Source: Anaeramoeba flamelloides
Lineage: Eukaryota; Metamonada; Anaeramoebidae
Length of the DNA stretch: 64,000 bases
Assembly: GCA_027625915.1 (NCBI GenBank)
Contig: JANTQA010000033.1
Coordinates: 124,001-188,000 of the forward strand
Reading direction: 5' to 3'
In this document: positions 23,495-34,925 of the stretch, one piece after another
Layout: every line of letters starts with the position of its first letter
Position numbering within the stretch: position 1 is the first letter of the stretch
Translations under genes and position numbers: made by a program
The notes under the pieces: generated by a model
The model's input: the letters and a program-made list of their open reading frames with translations, nothing else
Database searches by the model: none
What the model was told of the DNA's origin: nothing

Positions 23495-24420
23495 TGTTCT
23501 ATGTCGACCTGAAATTATTTCAAAATCAAATTTTTATGTTAATATAGATTTTTAAATCTAAGAAGATGAGATTAATAAAGCTCTTATTGAAAAAAAAATA
23601 TCATATAAAGTCTATCCAAAGCTACGTGAAATTTTTTTAATATCAAATTTTGATGTTATATAATAGATTTTTTGTAAAGTTGAATAAACGAATAAGAAAA
23701 CCCATTTTGAAACTAATATTTCAGAAATATGTTGATATGAAAAATAAACCTCTGAGGTGATCGAAATTAATTCCATTTTTAAGAGTAAAATTTTATACCG
23801 TTTCTCAACGAATTTTTGATGTTTAGAGTCATTTTGGGTTCTTAAAATTATTTTTTTTTGAATTTCATAAAAAAACTTGAATACTGGCCCATACAACTTT
23901 TTTACTGCTACCGTGAATTTATTTCAATATCAAATTTTGTTGTTGATAATAGATTTTTTGAAAAGTTGAATAAATGAATAAAAAAACTCATATTGAAAAT
24001 AATAATTCAGAAATGGGTTGATATGAAAATTAAACCTCTGAGGTGATCGAAATTAATTCCATTTTTAAGAGTAAATTTTACATAGTTTCTCTATGAATTT
24101 TCAATGTTTAGAGTTATTTTGGGTTCTGAAAATTTATCTTTTGATTAGCAGAAAAAATTCTTGAATATTGGCACATTTAGGAATTGTTTTTTCCATATGA
24201 GCTTTATTATTCTTATATTTTTAACTTTTTAAAAATAGATATCAACAACAAAATTTGATATTGAAAAAATTTCAGGTAGCTTTGGATAGACTGTCTATGA
24301 ATTTTTTTTCAATATGAGCTTGATTATTCTCATCTTCTTTAGATTTAAAAATCCCTATCAAAATCAAAATGTGATCTTGAAAAAATTTCAGGTAGCTGGG
24401 AATAGACTTGAAGTTTTTAG
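23495..24420. repeat. Nested foldback with internal tandem duplication
   Basis: The outer arms (about 23500-23700 and 24190-24420) are inverted relatives: 'tatccaaagctacgtgaaat' on the left answers 'atttcaggtagctttggata' on the right. The inside carries two head-to-tail copies of a ~285-bp unit (23640-23900 and 23925-24185). Both contain 'aaacctctgaggtgatcgaa', then 'attaattccatttttaagag', then 'tttgggttct'. No protein is encoded; the open frame on the minus strand at 23612-23896 is confined to one repeat unit. Confidence 0.75.
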
Positions 24421-24769
24421 ATCTCAAAAAAGTCGATTTTTTTCTTCAAATTTTTAATACTTAATCATTCAAAGAGAAAACATACCCAAAAATAGTATAT
24501 ACAAAATTACCTCCAATTTTAATTCCTCCTTTTTGTCTTGAGTCTTTTATTTTTTTATTATAAATCGATCTTTCTTTACATTTTTAATAATGTTCCCGAT
24601 TAAAAAATATCGTGAACTTTATTTTAATGATGTTTAATTTATTGTTTTCTGAGAGTAAAAATTGTTAAATTATCTTCACGAAAACAAAAAAGAGTATACA
24701 AATAAGGGTATCTTAATTTGTGATTGTTTTTTGATTGATAGAGAACAAAATAAAAGTAAAATTTTTAAG

Positions 24770-25006
24770 GTGGGTTTGGTTTGAAAAACTTTTTGAAAAA
24801 ATAATTTTTAAATTTTTTTGATCTATTTCAATTTTTATTACATCAGACAAAAAAAGTTAAAAGTTAAAAGGTATCTTAATGAAAAGTTTAACATTTGAAT
24901 AATCAATATTTGTGTTTAAAAACAAAAAAAGGGCCAAACCGAGAATCGAACTCGGGTCCCATGCTCCCAAAGCATGTATTCTCCCATTAAACTATTTGGC
25001 CAGACA
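24770..25006 (-). repeat. Segmental duplication carrying tRNA-Pro and its 3' flank, copy 2
   Basis: Second copy of the unit at 5475-5716, with the same orientation and a few substitutions in the flank. The tRNA itself is unchanged. Confidence 0.9.
24931..25001 (-). tRNA. tRNA-Pro (anticodon UGG), second copy
   Basis: Base-for-base the same cloverleaf as 5641-5711: acceptor GGCCAAA/TTTGGCC, anticodon loop TTTGGGA, T arm CCGAG/CTCGG. A run of seven T follows on the transcribed strand as terminator. It lies 420 bp upstream of and divergent from the Arl5 gene. Confidence 0.97.
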
Positions 25007-25423
25007 TTAAGAGTAGTATTTTCGATTTAATTTTATTTTTTTCTCTTTTTACAATAAATTTCATAAATACATTTTTTTCCAATTCTTTAAAATTCTCAAA
25101 TTATTCTCTTAAATATTTTACTGATTCCAAACACACAACACACACCTACATATTTGGCTAATGCCAAAATATTCAAAATAACATATTCTTCCTCTAATCA
25201 CAAACCACACTCATACAAATCTACAAAAATTGAAATACATTTAATTGACCCACAATGTATAATACCCATTCATTCAAAACAAACCTACCAACAAAACTCC
25301 AAACAAATGGTCAAATTTGACAATTAACATCAACCTGCTGTCGCAAATTAATCTCAATTTATTAAAATCTCTTCAAATCTTTTTTCATTTTTTTCACACT
25401 CTCCAAACCAATTAGAAATCACA
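25007..25423 (+). promoter_or_regulatory. Probable promoter and 5' leader of Arl5 gene
   Basis: Composition shifts here from A/T homopolymers to C- and A-rich sequence with few G ('cacacacctac', 'caacctgctgtcgc') right up to the ATG. That shift suggests transcribed leader or promoter, but I see no specific motif. It must also serve the divergent tRNA, whose promoter is internal. Confidence 0.35.
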
Positions 25424-28400
25424 ATGGGTTCATGGTTATCTTCACTTTTTTCAAAGAATGAAGAGCATAAAATTCTACTACTAGGTCTTGATAATGCAGG
25501 AAAAACGACAATACTTTACTATTTAGCACTAAACGAAGTTGTTTATACAAGGCCAACAATAGGATCAAACTTTGAAGAGCTGGTTTATAAAAATATCAAA
25601 TTTCAATGTTGGGATGTAATTACTTTTCTTTTCTTTTTTTTTTTTCTTTTTTCACATGAACAGAAAAACACCTATATTTCCAACACTTTCGAAATTCAGC
25701 AAACCTATTTTTTTATTCGACGGTTTATTTTGCAGAAAACAACAAAAAAAGAATTTAAAAAGATAAAAACATCCAACTTTAAAATGATTTTAATCTTTGA
25801 AAAAATCGTGTTATCCGAGTTTTTTTCTATTTCAATTCAAGGTTTGTTTTTTGTAAGCATTTTTTGTTTTTCTTTTTCTTTTTGTTTTTAAAACTGAAAC
25901 AAAAAATGTATTATTTTGTATATACCCCTTTCCTGTATTATTTTGGAAATTGCATTTTGTTGCAAATTTTTTTTCCATTGTAAAAATTGCCGTATTTTGC
26001 TGGTAATTTAGATCCGATGATCGTAAATTTCATTTTGGAATTTGTTCGATTTTCTTTTTTCAATAAACTCCTTTTTTGTTCCCATTCGAAAACGAACCTC
26101 ACACTTTTGAAAATTACTAAATGGATCTTGTGTAAATCAAATACAAAATAAACACAAAAACAAAAACAAAAAAAAAAAAAACAACTTTTCATTAAAAACA
26201 AAAATAAAAAAGCTATTGAAACAACAATACAACACTTACTGTTGAGAACGAAAAATCAACTCTTTGATTCGTTTTAGCCAGAACTTAAATTTAAAATCAT
26301 CAGCAAAATAGTACTCAAACTTGTTTACAACTTTTTTTCGTTACTACTGATAAATTCAAATAAAACATCTGAAAATTTTTACTTCATTTTCCTTTTTGAA
26401 ATTTTTTATAACAATTTGAAGAAAGTACTCTATTGGTTTAAATGTGAAGAGACTTTATGAAATTAGTTGATCCTTCAAAAGATTCTTTTTGTTGTCGTGT
26501 TTTAAAAGTGGTGCTCCAAGATTACAAAAATGTGAAATTGAACAAAGAATTTTATTACATAAATCTGAATTTATCAGTATTTATTTCCCTAATAATCATT
26601 TACAAATTAGTTCCAATGTCAAAAAGACTACAAAGCCTCTAACGATTTCTATAAATAAATATTTCATACTTGTGAATTTCAAATATTATTTGTATTTTCG
26701 AATTCCCATTCTGGAAAACAATTGACTAATGGAAAAAAAATTGTCAAATAGGTTTTAACTGTTGTGAGAAAAATATTGGACAGAGAAAAATGGTTGTACA
26801 AAATTTTAAATTGGGAACATTAGTAAAATTGAAAATCAAATCCTATTGATAACTAGGTGACTTTTATATAAATCCAGGTTTAAATGTGTTACAAGTTCAT
26901 TAATCTGTGGCTTGTGTAGAATACTCATTTGAATGGTTGATAACTAAAGTAGATCATGCTATTTTAACAAAAATCCAAGTTTTGGTAAAGTTTACTATTA
27001 ATTCTGAAAATGGTAATTTTTAAACTTGCTTTAGATTATAAGAGATAAGGTTTTGAAAAAGTAGAATTACATTAACCGTTATTCTAATAAGTAGATTATT
27101 GTTATTTTCTTTAGTTATTTCACAAACAAAAGAAATTAAAAATCATTTTTAGTAATGTTCCCAATTAAAATTGCTGTCAAACTATATTTTTCTCTGTCCA
27201 ACATTTTTCTCTCAACAGTAATTGTAAATTAGTAGCAAAAAGGAAAATGTTTCAATTAATTTTTGTACTTAATTGTTCACTGATCAATGAAGATCTTCTG
27301 AAACTGAAATCCCCCAAACTGGATCAATACCTATTGTTAAAATCATAAAGCCAATTTCATATGAATGGAAAAAGCATAGAATCAAAAAAATCCAAAAAAT
27401 TCATCACTTTTACCAATGTTTACAATTAAATCTCAAATTTAGTAAAATTGAATTTATGCTTAAATTTTTAGTTTTATGTGTTGTTTTGAATTTTTATTTT
27501 GATTTCTATAATCAATCTAATTTTTGGACTTGGTCTTTTGTTTTAAAATGAACAAAAAATAAAGACATTATAAAAATATTTGAAAATAAGAACATTTACT
27601 ACTATTTTACAATTAAAACTGATTTGACAATTTTTTTCCAGAATGGTTAAGAAATGAATATTTTTATTTCAAGTACAACCCAAATATTTTTTGATTATTA
27701 TTTTATGTAATCAACTTGAATACCTTCACAAAACAAATGAAAAATGATATTTTTCGAAATTTTATTAAGCTTCCTTATTGTACTTTGAGATAAAATTTTA
27801 AATACTATTATTTTCCCATTCCAAAATGAAAATTTTTAGTTTACTTTCCCCAATATTTTTCTAGTCTACAAGTTGAAAAAAACCCAAAGATCCTTATAAA
27901 GTTAATTAGAAATGATAATTTAAACGATTTAAATATATTTTCGTATTGAACTTTGAGATACAATTTTAATTATTATAATAGGAATTTAACAGTAATTGTA
28001 AACGAAGAGAAAAAGAATACATCAATTGCATTGAATTTATACAGAAGTTTTCTAAACTATTTTTCAAAAATTTTGACCCACTTTAAAATATTAATGGAAG
28101 TTGTTTTGAGGGTTTATTCACTGTATTTCTTATCAAAAAAATATTTTCAAATTTTTGGATCAGAATCATTTTTTCTAATTGTGCAAATTTTTGTTTTGCT
28201 TTTTCAAATTGTGGTTTTTCTTTAATTTTGCAAATTTTTGTTTTTCTTTTTCAAATTTTTATTTCTTTTTTTTTCGATTTCTTTTTTCTTTTGATTTCTT
28301 TTTCTACTTCATTTTCTTTTTTTTTTTTTGCTACTTTTTGTTTTGCAAAAGATCAAGCCTAAAAAAAAAACAGATCTTCGAAAATTCAAATAATCACTTA

Positions 28401-30390
28401 AGAAAAATGAGACTCTGTAAGGTCTTTTAAAATGAATTTTATGATTTACAAATAATCTTTTTATTAACTTTTTTTCAGTGAAAGCTCAGTAATAAAAAAT
28501 CGGTAATGCTCATTTCAAAAATTGTGAAACACTTTTTTTTTGTTTTTGGTTTTATTTTTTTGAATTTTTTAAATATCAGGTTTTTATATATTTAGAATGA
28601 TTTAAAAGTGAATTACAAATCAGCTTTAATTGTTTGTTGTTCTTGAATACTAAAGGATATATATTTTTTTCTCAATTTATTATTTCAGGTGAGTTAAAAT
28701 TTTTGAAATGGTGTTTATTTTAAAAAAAAGAAAACTTTTTCAGAATTAAAACTTTTTTAAAGTTTTTCTATTTTAATAAAGTGAAGGAACCAACCTTTAA
28801 ATCTAAGATAGAGGTTGAAATGTGGGGAAAAACACTTTTGTTTTTTTAAAAAAGTCCTCGCTTTATTGAAATAGAAAATTTTCAAAAAAGTTTTAATTCT
28901 GAAAAATTTTTCTTTTATTTTTATTTATTTTTGAAGAGAGAAAATTACTTTTCTCCTGTGTGCCGTTAGGTTTTATTTTAATTGAAGAAATTAAATGAAA
29001 GGATGATAAATTTTCGGTTTATTTCTTGAATTTTAAAAAACCGCGGTTAGCTTTTTTTTAATTTAAAAGAATTGAGTAAAATCTTTGATTTTTCTCTATT
29101 CCTTTGAATTCTGGAAAAGCTAGCCACTTTAAGGCACTTTAAGGCACTCTATGGCACTTGACAACACTCGCCTAATTTCTAAACTTTTTTTTAGGAATTT
29201 TGTTAATGAATCACAAATTTTATTATCACCTACTAATGATAATATAAAATGATGGATTCTTTTTATTAATAATATCTGAGATATTATTAATTTTTTTATA
29301 TTTTTTATAAAATTCAGATATCCAAATTATTCGATTTTCTTCATAGAATTGACGTCGTTAGTTTTTTTTTTAATTTAAGAAAGAAACCGAAAATTTATTT
29401 ATCTAACTTCTGTTTATTTCTTAAATTAAAAAAAAACACCTTTAGCTTTTCTTGAGTTTTCTGTTTATTTGGAAAATCAATAGATTTTCGTTAGGTTTTT
29501 TTGAGTTTTCTATTTATTTGGAAAATCCCATATATTTTCATTAGGTTTTTTTTACTTTTCGAAAGAAACTGAAAATTTATTAAAATTTTCTGTTTATTTG
29601 ACAAAGTAAAAAAAACCTAGAACACTTCACAAATAAAATAGAAAACCTCAAAAAAACCTAGAACACTTTACAAATAAAACAGAAAACCTCAAGAAAAGCT
29701 TGCCACTTTAAGGCACTTTAAGGCACTCTACGGCACTTGACGACACGATCCCATAAAAAATGATCGAAGAAAAAGTTTTAATTCTGATAATCTCAAAAAA
29801 AAAAAAAGAACATCACTTTTTTAAAATGGCTGTACCAACATTTTGTAATTATTTTTATAAATAAATGAATTTTTAAAATACAAGATTTTTTATCAAAAAC
29901 ATATGTTGAAAAATTTCATCACAATAATAAATATAATAAATACAGAATCCAAGAAATTCAATAAAAATCTGAATTAAATTAAATATCATAATTTTTTTAT
30001 CTTGAAAAAACAAAACAAACTTACAATAATAAATAGATTGGAGGTCAAGAAAATTTAAGGAAATCTTGGTCTGCTTATTATTCAGACACTTCAGCTGTAA
30101 TTTTTGTTGTGGATAGCACAGATCATGAACGTTTAAGTACGACTCGAAAAGAATTATTTAAAATCATTTCCGATGAACAATTAAACGATACTGTTTGTTT
30201 AGTTTTTGCGAATAAAATGGATATAAAAACGGCAATGAAACCAAAAGAACTCATTAAAGCACTTAAACTAACAGAAATTAAAAACCACGATTGGGCTATC
30301 AAACCTTGCTGTGCTCTAACCGGTGAAGGGTTACAAGAAGGATGGGAATGGATGGCAAATAAAATTCAAGAAAAGAAAAATGAAAAATAA
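25424..30390 (+). CDS. ARL5: Arl5-type Arf-like GTPase, two exons, 4.4-kb intron
   Basis: Exons are 25424-25615 and 30037-30390, joined in phase 0 to give 181 residues. Arl5 proteins act at the trans-Golgi, where they recruit the GARP tether for endosome-to-Golgi traffic. Diagnostic blocks: Gly2 and Ser6 for myristoylation; EHK before the first strand; P-loop GLDNAGKT at 21-28; NEVV at 37-40; switch I PTIGSN at 44-49; WDIGGQE at 63-69; NKMD at 123-126; and CCALTGEG at 155-162, which is typical of Arl5. The intron (25616-30036, 4421 nt, gt...ag) sits between WD and IGGQ, the same boundary as the third intron of the Arf6 gene. Reading through the donor would give a 155-residue truncated product with a non-GTPase tail, probably only an unspliced artefact. 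The intron carries several MITE-like repeats, annotated separately. Confidence 0.94.
26345..26579 (+). mobile_element. MITE family B copy 4, inside Arl5 intron
   Basis: TA-CTGATAAATTC on the left, GAATTTATCAG-TA on the right, 235 bp. Interior 'acttcattttcctttttgaa' matches the other copies. Small open frames within (26457-26725) belong to the repeat. Confidence 0.85.
26755..27227. mobile_element. MITE with ~75-bp inverted ends, inside Arl5 intron
   Basis: The left end 'aactgttgtgagaaaaatat' with 'tggacagagaaaaatg' and the right end 'ctctgtccaacatttttctc' followed by 'tcaacagt' are inverted complements for about 75 bp, as far as 'attgggaacatta' / 'taatgttcccaat'. The ~320-bp interior is non-coding. 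The 'ttggacagagaaaaa' word resembles ends of some Tc1-like elements, a weak hint. A TA is present at the left edge; the right edge is altered. Confidence 0.75.
28050..28712 (+). mobile_element. MITE family E copy 1, inside Arl5 intron
   Basis: Its ends are ~32-bp imperfect inverted repeats built on 'tttcaaaaattttgac'. The centre is T-rich with repeated 'caaatttttgtttt'-type words and 'gatcttcgaaaa'. Further copies are at 31370-31967 (same orientation), 32480-32830 and 44821-45441 (inverted). Phe-rich open frames in the T-rich centre are not genes. Confidence 0.8.
28965..29760. repeat. Family C hairpin cluster, inside Arl5 intron
   Basis: Several hairpins follow one another: arms on 'aattgagtaaaatc', on 'gaaactgaaaatttatt' and on 'acttcacaaataaaatagaa'. 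The linker 'ccactttaaggcactttaag', then 'gcactctacggcacttgacg', appears near both ends (29121 and 29701), bounding the cluster. Confidence 0.75.
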
Positions 30391-30651
30391 ATTTGTATTT
30401 GAATAAAATTTAATTTTAAATAAATTTTAATTTTACTTATTTTTATGATGAATCATATATTTTACAAAATAATGTTGTAAGCTCAATATTTGAGAATCAA
30501 ACTTTTTTCCACAAATTTTAATTTTAATGATTCAGATTAATCGGAGCGTTTTTTTTTTTTTTTTTTTTTTTTAGGGGGGGGCAAAAGAGAAATTATAATT
30601 CCATTCTATTTGAAATACTTTTCAGAAAATTGAATATGTATTCATAATTAA

Positions 30652-31223
30652 ATTATCAGAGTTCACATTTTGATTCTTTTTTGAAGAATAACCCAGAATA
30701 ATTCTTTTTTTGATTCCATGGAATCAAATGATTTTTTTTTCTTCCAATGATAAATCTGAACTCATACTTGTTTACATTCGTTTTTTTCAAGGAATCACAT
30801 CATTCTCAAAATTTAATAATTAATAATTTTTTTTTTTTGATTTTTAAAAGGAATTTGATATTTCTCAAAAAAATATATCTTTGAGGTTTTTCTTTTAGGG
30901 ATTTTAGTTTTCATCATCTTTTCTTCAATCCTGAAGTTTTTAAGTATCTTCCTGATAAGAAAATTATTTTTCTTTGAAATGGAATCAAAAGATTCTTTTT
31001 TTTTTTAATAGAGTTTTGGTACCAATTAAAAATTGGTTTTTTTGATTCCATCGAATCAAAATAAAATAATTTTTAATGTTTTTGAAAAATTATACTTGAA
31101 AAGTGGCTTTTACAAGTCGAAAATGTTTGATAAAAATTGATTCCATTCGAATCATTTTAATATTATGATATCAAATTTTGATTTTTGAGATTCTAAAATT
31201 TCCAAAAATGGAATCATTATAGG
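30652..31223 (+). repeat. Family D repeat, copy 1
   Basis: Marked by repeated 'gattccat(g/c)gaatcaaa' palindromes, which lie near 30711, 31041 and 31140. A reverse-complement copy occurs at 57762-58345, with the same order of landmarks ('ctgataagaaaattattttt', 'tttggtacca', 'tacaagtcgaaaatgtttga'). Confidence 0.85.
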
Positions 31224-31369
31224 ATTCTGTAAATTATTAAAATCTTTTAGTGTTTGATTAATTAACTGATCTAAAGTTTTCAAGTTGTCATCCCTAAAAA
31301 ATGTCTTTTTTTTTTAGTTGTATTCGTTAAGAATACCTGGAAATCTAAAGATTAAAACTAATCTAAATT

Positions 31370-31967
31370 AGATTTCAAAAATTTTGACTCACTTTAAAAT
31401 GTAAATGGGAGTTTTTTTGAGGGTTTATCCCCGTATATCTTATCAAAAAAATATTTTCAAATTTTGGATCAGAATTATTTTTTCTCATTCTGAAAATTTT
31501 TGTTTTGCTTTTTTAAATTTTTTTTTTCTTGTTTTAATTTTTGATTCTTTTTTTTTTAATTTTTGATTCTTTTTTTTTTTTTTTTATTCTTTTTTTTTTT
31601 TTTAAAAGATCATGTCGGAAAAAAAAAAGATCTTCGAAAAGACAAATAAAAACTAAAAAAAATGTGCCTATGTATAAATTCTTTTTAAATGAATTTAATT
31701 ATTAGCAAAAAATCTTGTTGTTCAACTTTTTTTCAGTGAAAGTTCAGTAATAAAAAATTGGTAATGTTTATTTCAAAAATATTGACTCAATTTTTTTTAG
31801 TTTTTGGTTTTATTTTTATTAATTTTTAAAATATAAGGTTTTTGGGTATTTAAAATTATTTAAAAGTGAATTACAAAACAGATTTAATTGTTAGTTGTTC
31901 TTGAATACCAAAGGATATTTTTTTTTTTCAATTTATTATTTCAGGCCAGTCACAATTTTTGAAATCA
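31370..31967 (+). mobile_element. MITE family E copy 2
   Basis: Direct-orientation relative of 28050-28712, with the same 'gtttttttgagggtttat', 'gatcagaatta' and 'cagtgaaagttcagtaataa' landmarks. It lies about 150 bp beyond the end of family D copy 1. Confidence 0.8.
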
Positions 31968-32479
31968 TATTTATATTTATTTATAACAGATTAATAACAT
32001 ATAATCTATGATATCGAAAAAAATTCAAAGTGGCTATTTCAGGCTGATAAATTTCTAAAATTTTGAATCACTTGAAATAATTTTTTGAAAAAAAAAATAA
32101 TTTTAAGGTCTTTCCAATGCAAGGGTAAATGTTTTATCTAACAGGTTTCGTTGTTAAGTTTGGTTTATATAATCAAAATAAGAAATATGATATTCAAGTT
32201 AAAAAAAAAATAATAATACTAGTTGATCAATCAAATATTTTTTGGAAAAAATTACAAAAAAAATATTCCTCGAGCTTTATTTTATTCAAAACTTTATGAA
32301 ATTTTCTCTGCCTTTTTTTAAATCTTTCTTTTGTGAACTTGGAATTTTTGGGATCTTTTTGAAATGAAATTTTTGATAGGTAACTTATTTATTCATTTTT
32401 TTAAGAAAGTTATATTTATTGTTATGATTGAAAATATTAAATTAAACTTTGAAACTTTTTTGCTAAAAAAATAATTGTA

Positions 32480-32830
32480 TATTTTTGAAGGATGTATAAT
32501 TTAATATTCAATAACAACTAATAATTAGATCATAATAAAAAATCACGTTTAAATCATTCTAAACATCTAAAAGTATGATATTTTAAACAATAAAAAAAAA
32601 ATAAAACCAAAAACCAAAATAAAGTGTTTCAAAATTTTTTAAATGAGCATTACGAATTCTTTATTACCGAACTTTCACTGAAAAAAAGTAAATAACAAGA
32701 TTTTTTGCTAAAAATTAAATTCGTATTCTAAGACATTAAAGAGTCTCAATTTTATAAGTGATTATTTTTCTTTTCGAAGCTCTTTTTTTTTTTTTCAACG
32801 TGATCTTTTTTAAAAAAAGTAGTTCCTGAA
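32480..32830 (-). mobile_element. MITE family E copy 3 (partial, inverted)
   Basis: Reverse-complement of about half the family E unit ('taacaactaataattagatc', 'ccgaactttcactgaaaaaa'). The T-rich centre and the far end are missing. With copy 2 it forms an inverted pair about 510 bp apart. Confidence 0.75.
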
Positions 32831-33184
32831 AAAATTCCTTGGCAGGATTCAAATTGAAGACAACATGATTCTAAAAAAATTTTACTTTTTGATAACCTCA
32901 CTTATAATAAACACTATTTATTAATGAAAAATCTTTGATCAAAAATTATTTTTCAAGGTATTTTACAATTAATGTTGGAAAATCAAATTTTCCAGGTTCA
33001 ATAAATTTTTTTTTACAATTTAAATAGTAAAAAATTTGAAGATTTTTTTAATCACAGTTAAAAGGTTAAAATTATATATGTTAAAGGCATTTTAAATTTG
33101 TTAAAAAATTTTCAAATGGATAACAAATTATTTTTACTATTAAAGAATTATTTATTGATATAAATTAGAAAAAAATATTGTTTT

Positions 33185-34030
33185 TTGGATTTTCCGATAG
33201 ATTTTCCAGAATTCAAAAGAATTGAGTAAAATCATCTAGATTTTACTCTATTCTTTTAAATTCTGGAAAACCTAGGAAACTCTACAGCACTTGATGGACA
33301 CTTCTGTTAGGTTTTTTTAAATTTTTGTAATAAACAGAAAATTTCTTAAATTTTAGGATTATTTCCAAAAGTAAAAAAAAAAAACACGGTTAGATTGTTC
33401 AGAGTTCGAAAGAATTGAGTAAAATCGATGATTTTTCTCTATTATTTTGAATCACAGTGAAGCTAGGCACTCTATGGGCACTTTCTTGAGTTTTTCCAAG
33501 ATTCCAAAGAATGGAGTAAAATCATATATTTTGCTCAATTCTTTTAATCCTGGAAAATCTAGGACACTCTACGGACACTTCCATTAAGTTTTTTTTAATT
33601 TTTGAAATAAACTGAAAATTTTTATAAATATTGGGTTTATTCCAAAAAGAAAAAAAAAACCTATCGCACTTTTCATTTTGTTTTCTTTTTTTTTTTCAAA
33701 TAAATAGCTTTCCAGATTAAAAAAAACCTAGGCACTCTATGGACACTTCAGTTAGTTTTTCCAGAATTTAAAAGAATTGAGCAAAATCTTTATGATTTTC
33801 TGTTTATTCTAAAAAGAAAACAAAACCTAGGACACTCTCTGGCACTTTAATGGCACTTTTCTTTTTGTTTTCTTTTTTTTCAAATCAATAGATTCTCAGA
33901 TTAAAAAAAAAGCCTAGGTACTCTACGGCACTCTATGGACACTTCAGTTAGGTTGTCCAGGATTCAAAAGAATCGAGCAAAATCTTTTATTTTACTCAAT
34001 TATTTTGAATTCTGGAAAGACTCTGACTAC
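33185..34030. repeat. Large family C hairpin cluster
   Basis: At least six hairpins in a row. Most have arms on 'ccagaattcaaaagaattga' and complement; others on 'ttttgttttctttttttt' or 'gaaataaactgaaaattt'. They are separated by linker words of the type 'ggcactctatggacacttc'. The array looks as if it grew by local duplication, because linker and hairpin alternate. Confidence 0.75.
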
Positions 34031-34925
34031 CGCAATAATTATCATAAGGAATTTTTTTTCAATATTTCTTTTTGATTAGATGATAACAGCATTTTCAAAA
34101 CTATTGGTTATTTTCTATCAAAGTAAATATCTCCAAGTTGAATTAAACTAAAATTCATCCTTCGGTTTATTTGGAATTTCTTACACAAAAAAACACCCTT
34201 TTTTCTCAACTAGAGACTTTTAAAAAAGGTGGTTATACTAACAACAATAAATACAATAGCCTCATGAATTTCATGTTCTGGAATTTTGGTTATATTGCGA
34301 ATAAACTTTATTATTCAAGATGAAAGGGAAACGAACCAAGTTGTTTTGTCTAACTTATAATTGTTCAATTTTCTTTTTTCATGCTAGTGAACTGAAACAA
34401 TAATTAGAGAACAAAGTGGTAGTTTTTGTTTGTAAAAGGATAACAGGACAAGAAAGTGGTGTGAAAATTTGAGACTGGTATTTGCATCTAAAATGGGAAA
34501 AAATTTTCATTTCCTTTTCTCTATTTTTCTTTTTCCCAAATCGAGATCGAGTTTTCAAACAAGTAGAATTGTAATTGGTGATTCTCTTTGAGAAAGGAAA
34601 ATGAAAATTGAAAAAAAAAGTGAAATTTGTTTCCCATATACGATGTAAATACTTGTAATGCAATTAAAAAAAATTTTAAAAGTTGGTAGATTTTTATTTT
34701 GTTAAAAGGTCGCTTACAGATTTTGGTTAACGTAAACTTCCATTGCTTAATTTGAAAAAAAATTTAAATTTTTTTTCCAACTTTCTTTTGTTTGTCGTTT
34801 TTATTTTATTTAAAGACAAATCTCAAAAAACATTTGAATTTTTTTTTTTTTTTTTTTTTTGCAATATGCTTCAAAAAGAGAAAAAAATGAAAAACAAAGT
34901 GTTTGAGATCTTTGTCAGTAATTGA

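Larger units (their letters stand above)
18713..24769. other. 6-kb gene-free AT-rich region
   Basis: Within it are an inverted pair of ~38-bp motifs (20546-20585 and 22759-22800), a family A MITE (21369-21568) and a complex foldback (23495-24420). The rest, including 18780-20500 and 22800-23490, is AT-rich sequence where I see nothing. Short open frames (for example 20546-20758) do not look like proteins. Confidence 0.55.
30391..34925. other. 4.5-kb gene-free region of stacked repeats
   Basis: Contents: a run of T then G near 30550-30580; family D (30652-31223); family E copies (31370-31967 and an inverted partial copy 32480-32830); a large family C cluster (33185-34030). The AT-rich remainder up to the end of the minus-strand gene at 34926 shows nothing I can support. 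An open frame at 34379-34663 (-) lacks any recognisable motif. Confidence 0.55.

Noticed and set aside
25616-25891. Extension of the first Arl5 exon to a 155-residue product
   Set aside because: Sequence after Trp-Asp is Phe/Lys-rich intron translation; splicing to 30037 restores a complete GTPase.
28179-28430. Phe-rich open frame
   Set aside because: It is the T-rich centre of a family E repeat.
34379-34663. 94-residue minus-strand open frame
   Set aside because: No recognisable motif; near the end of another gene and probably noncoding.
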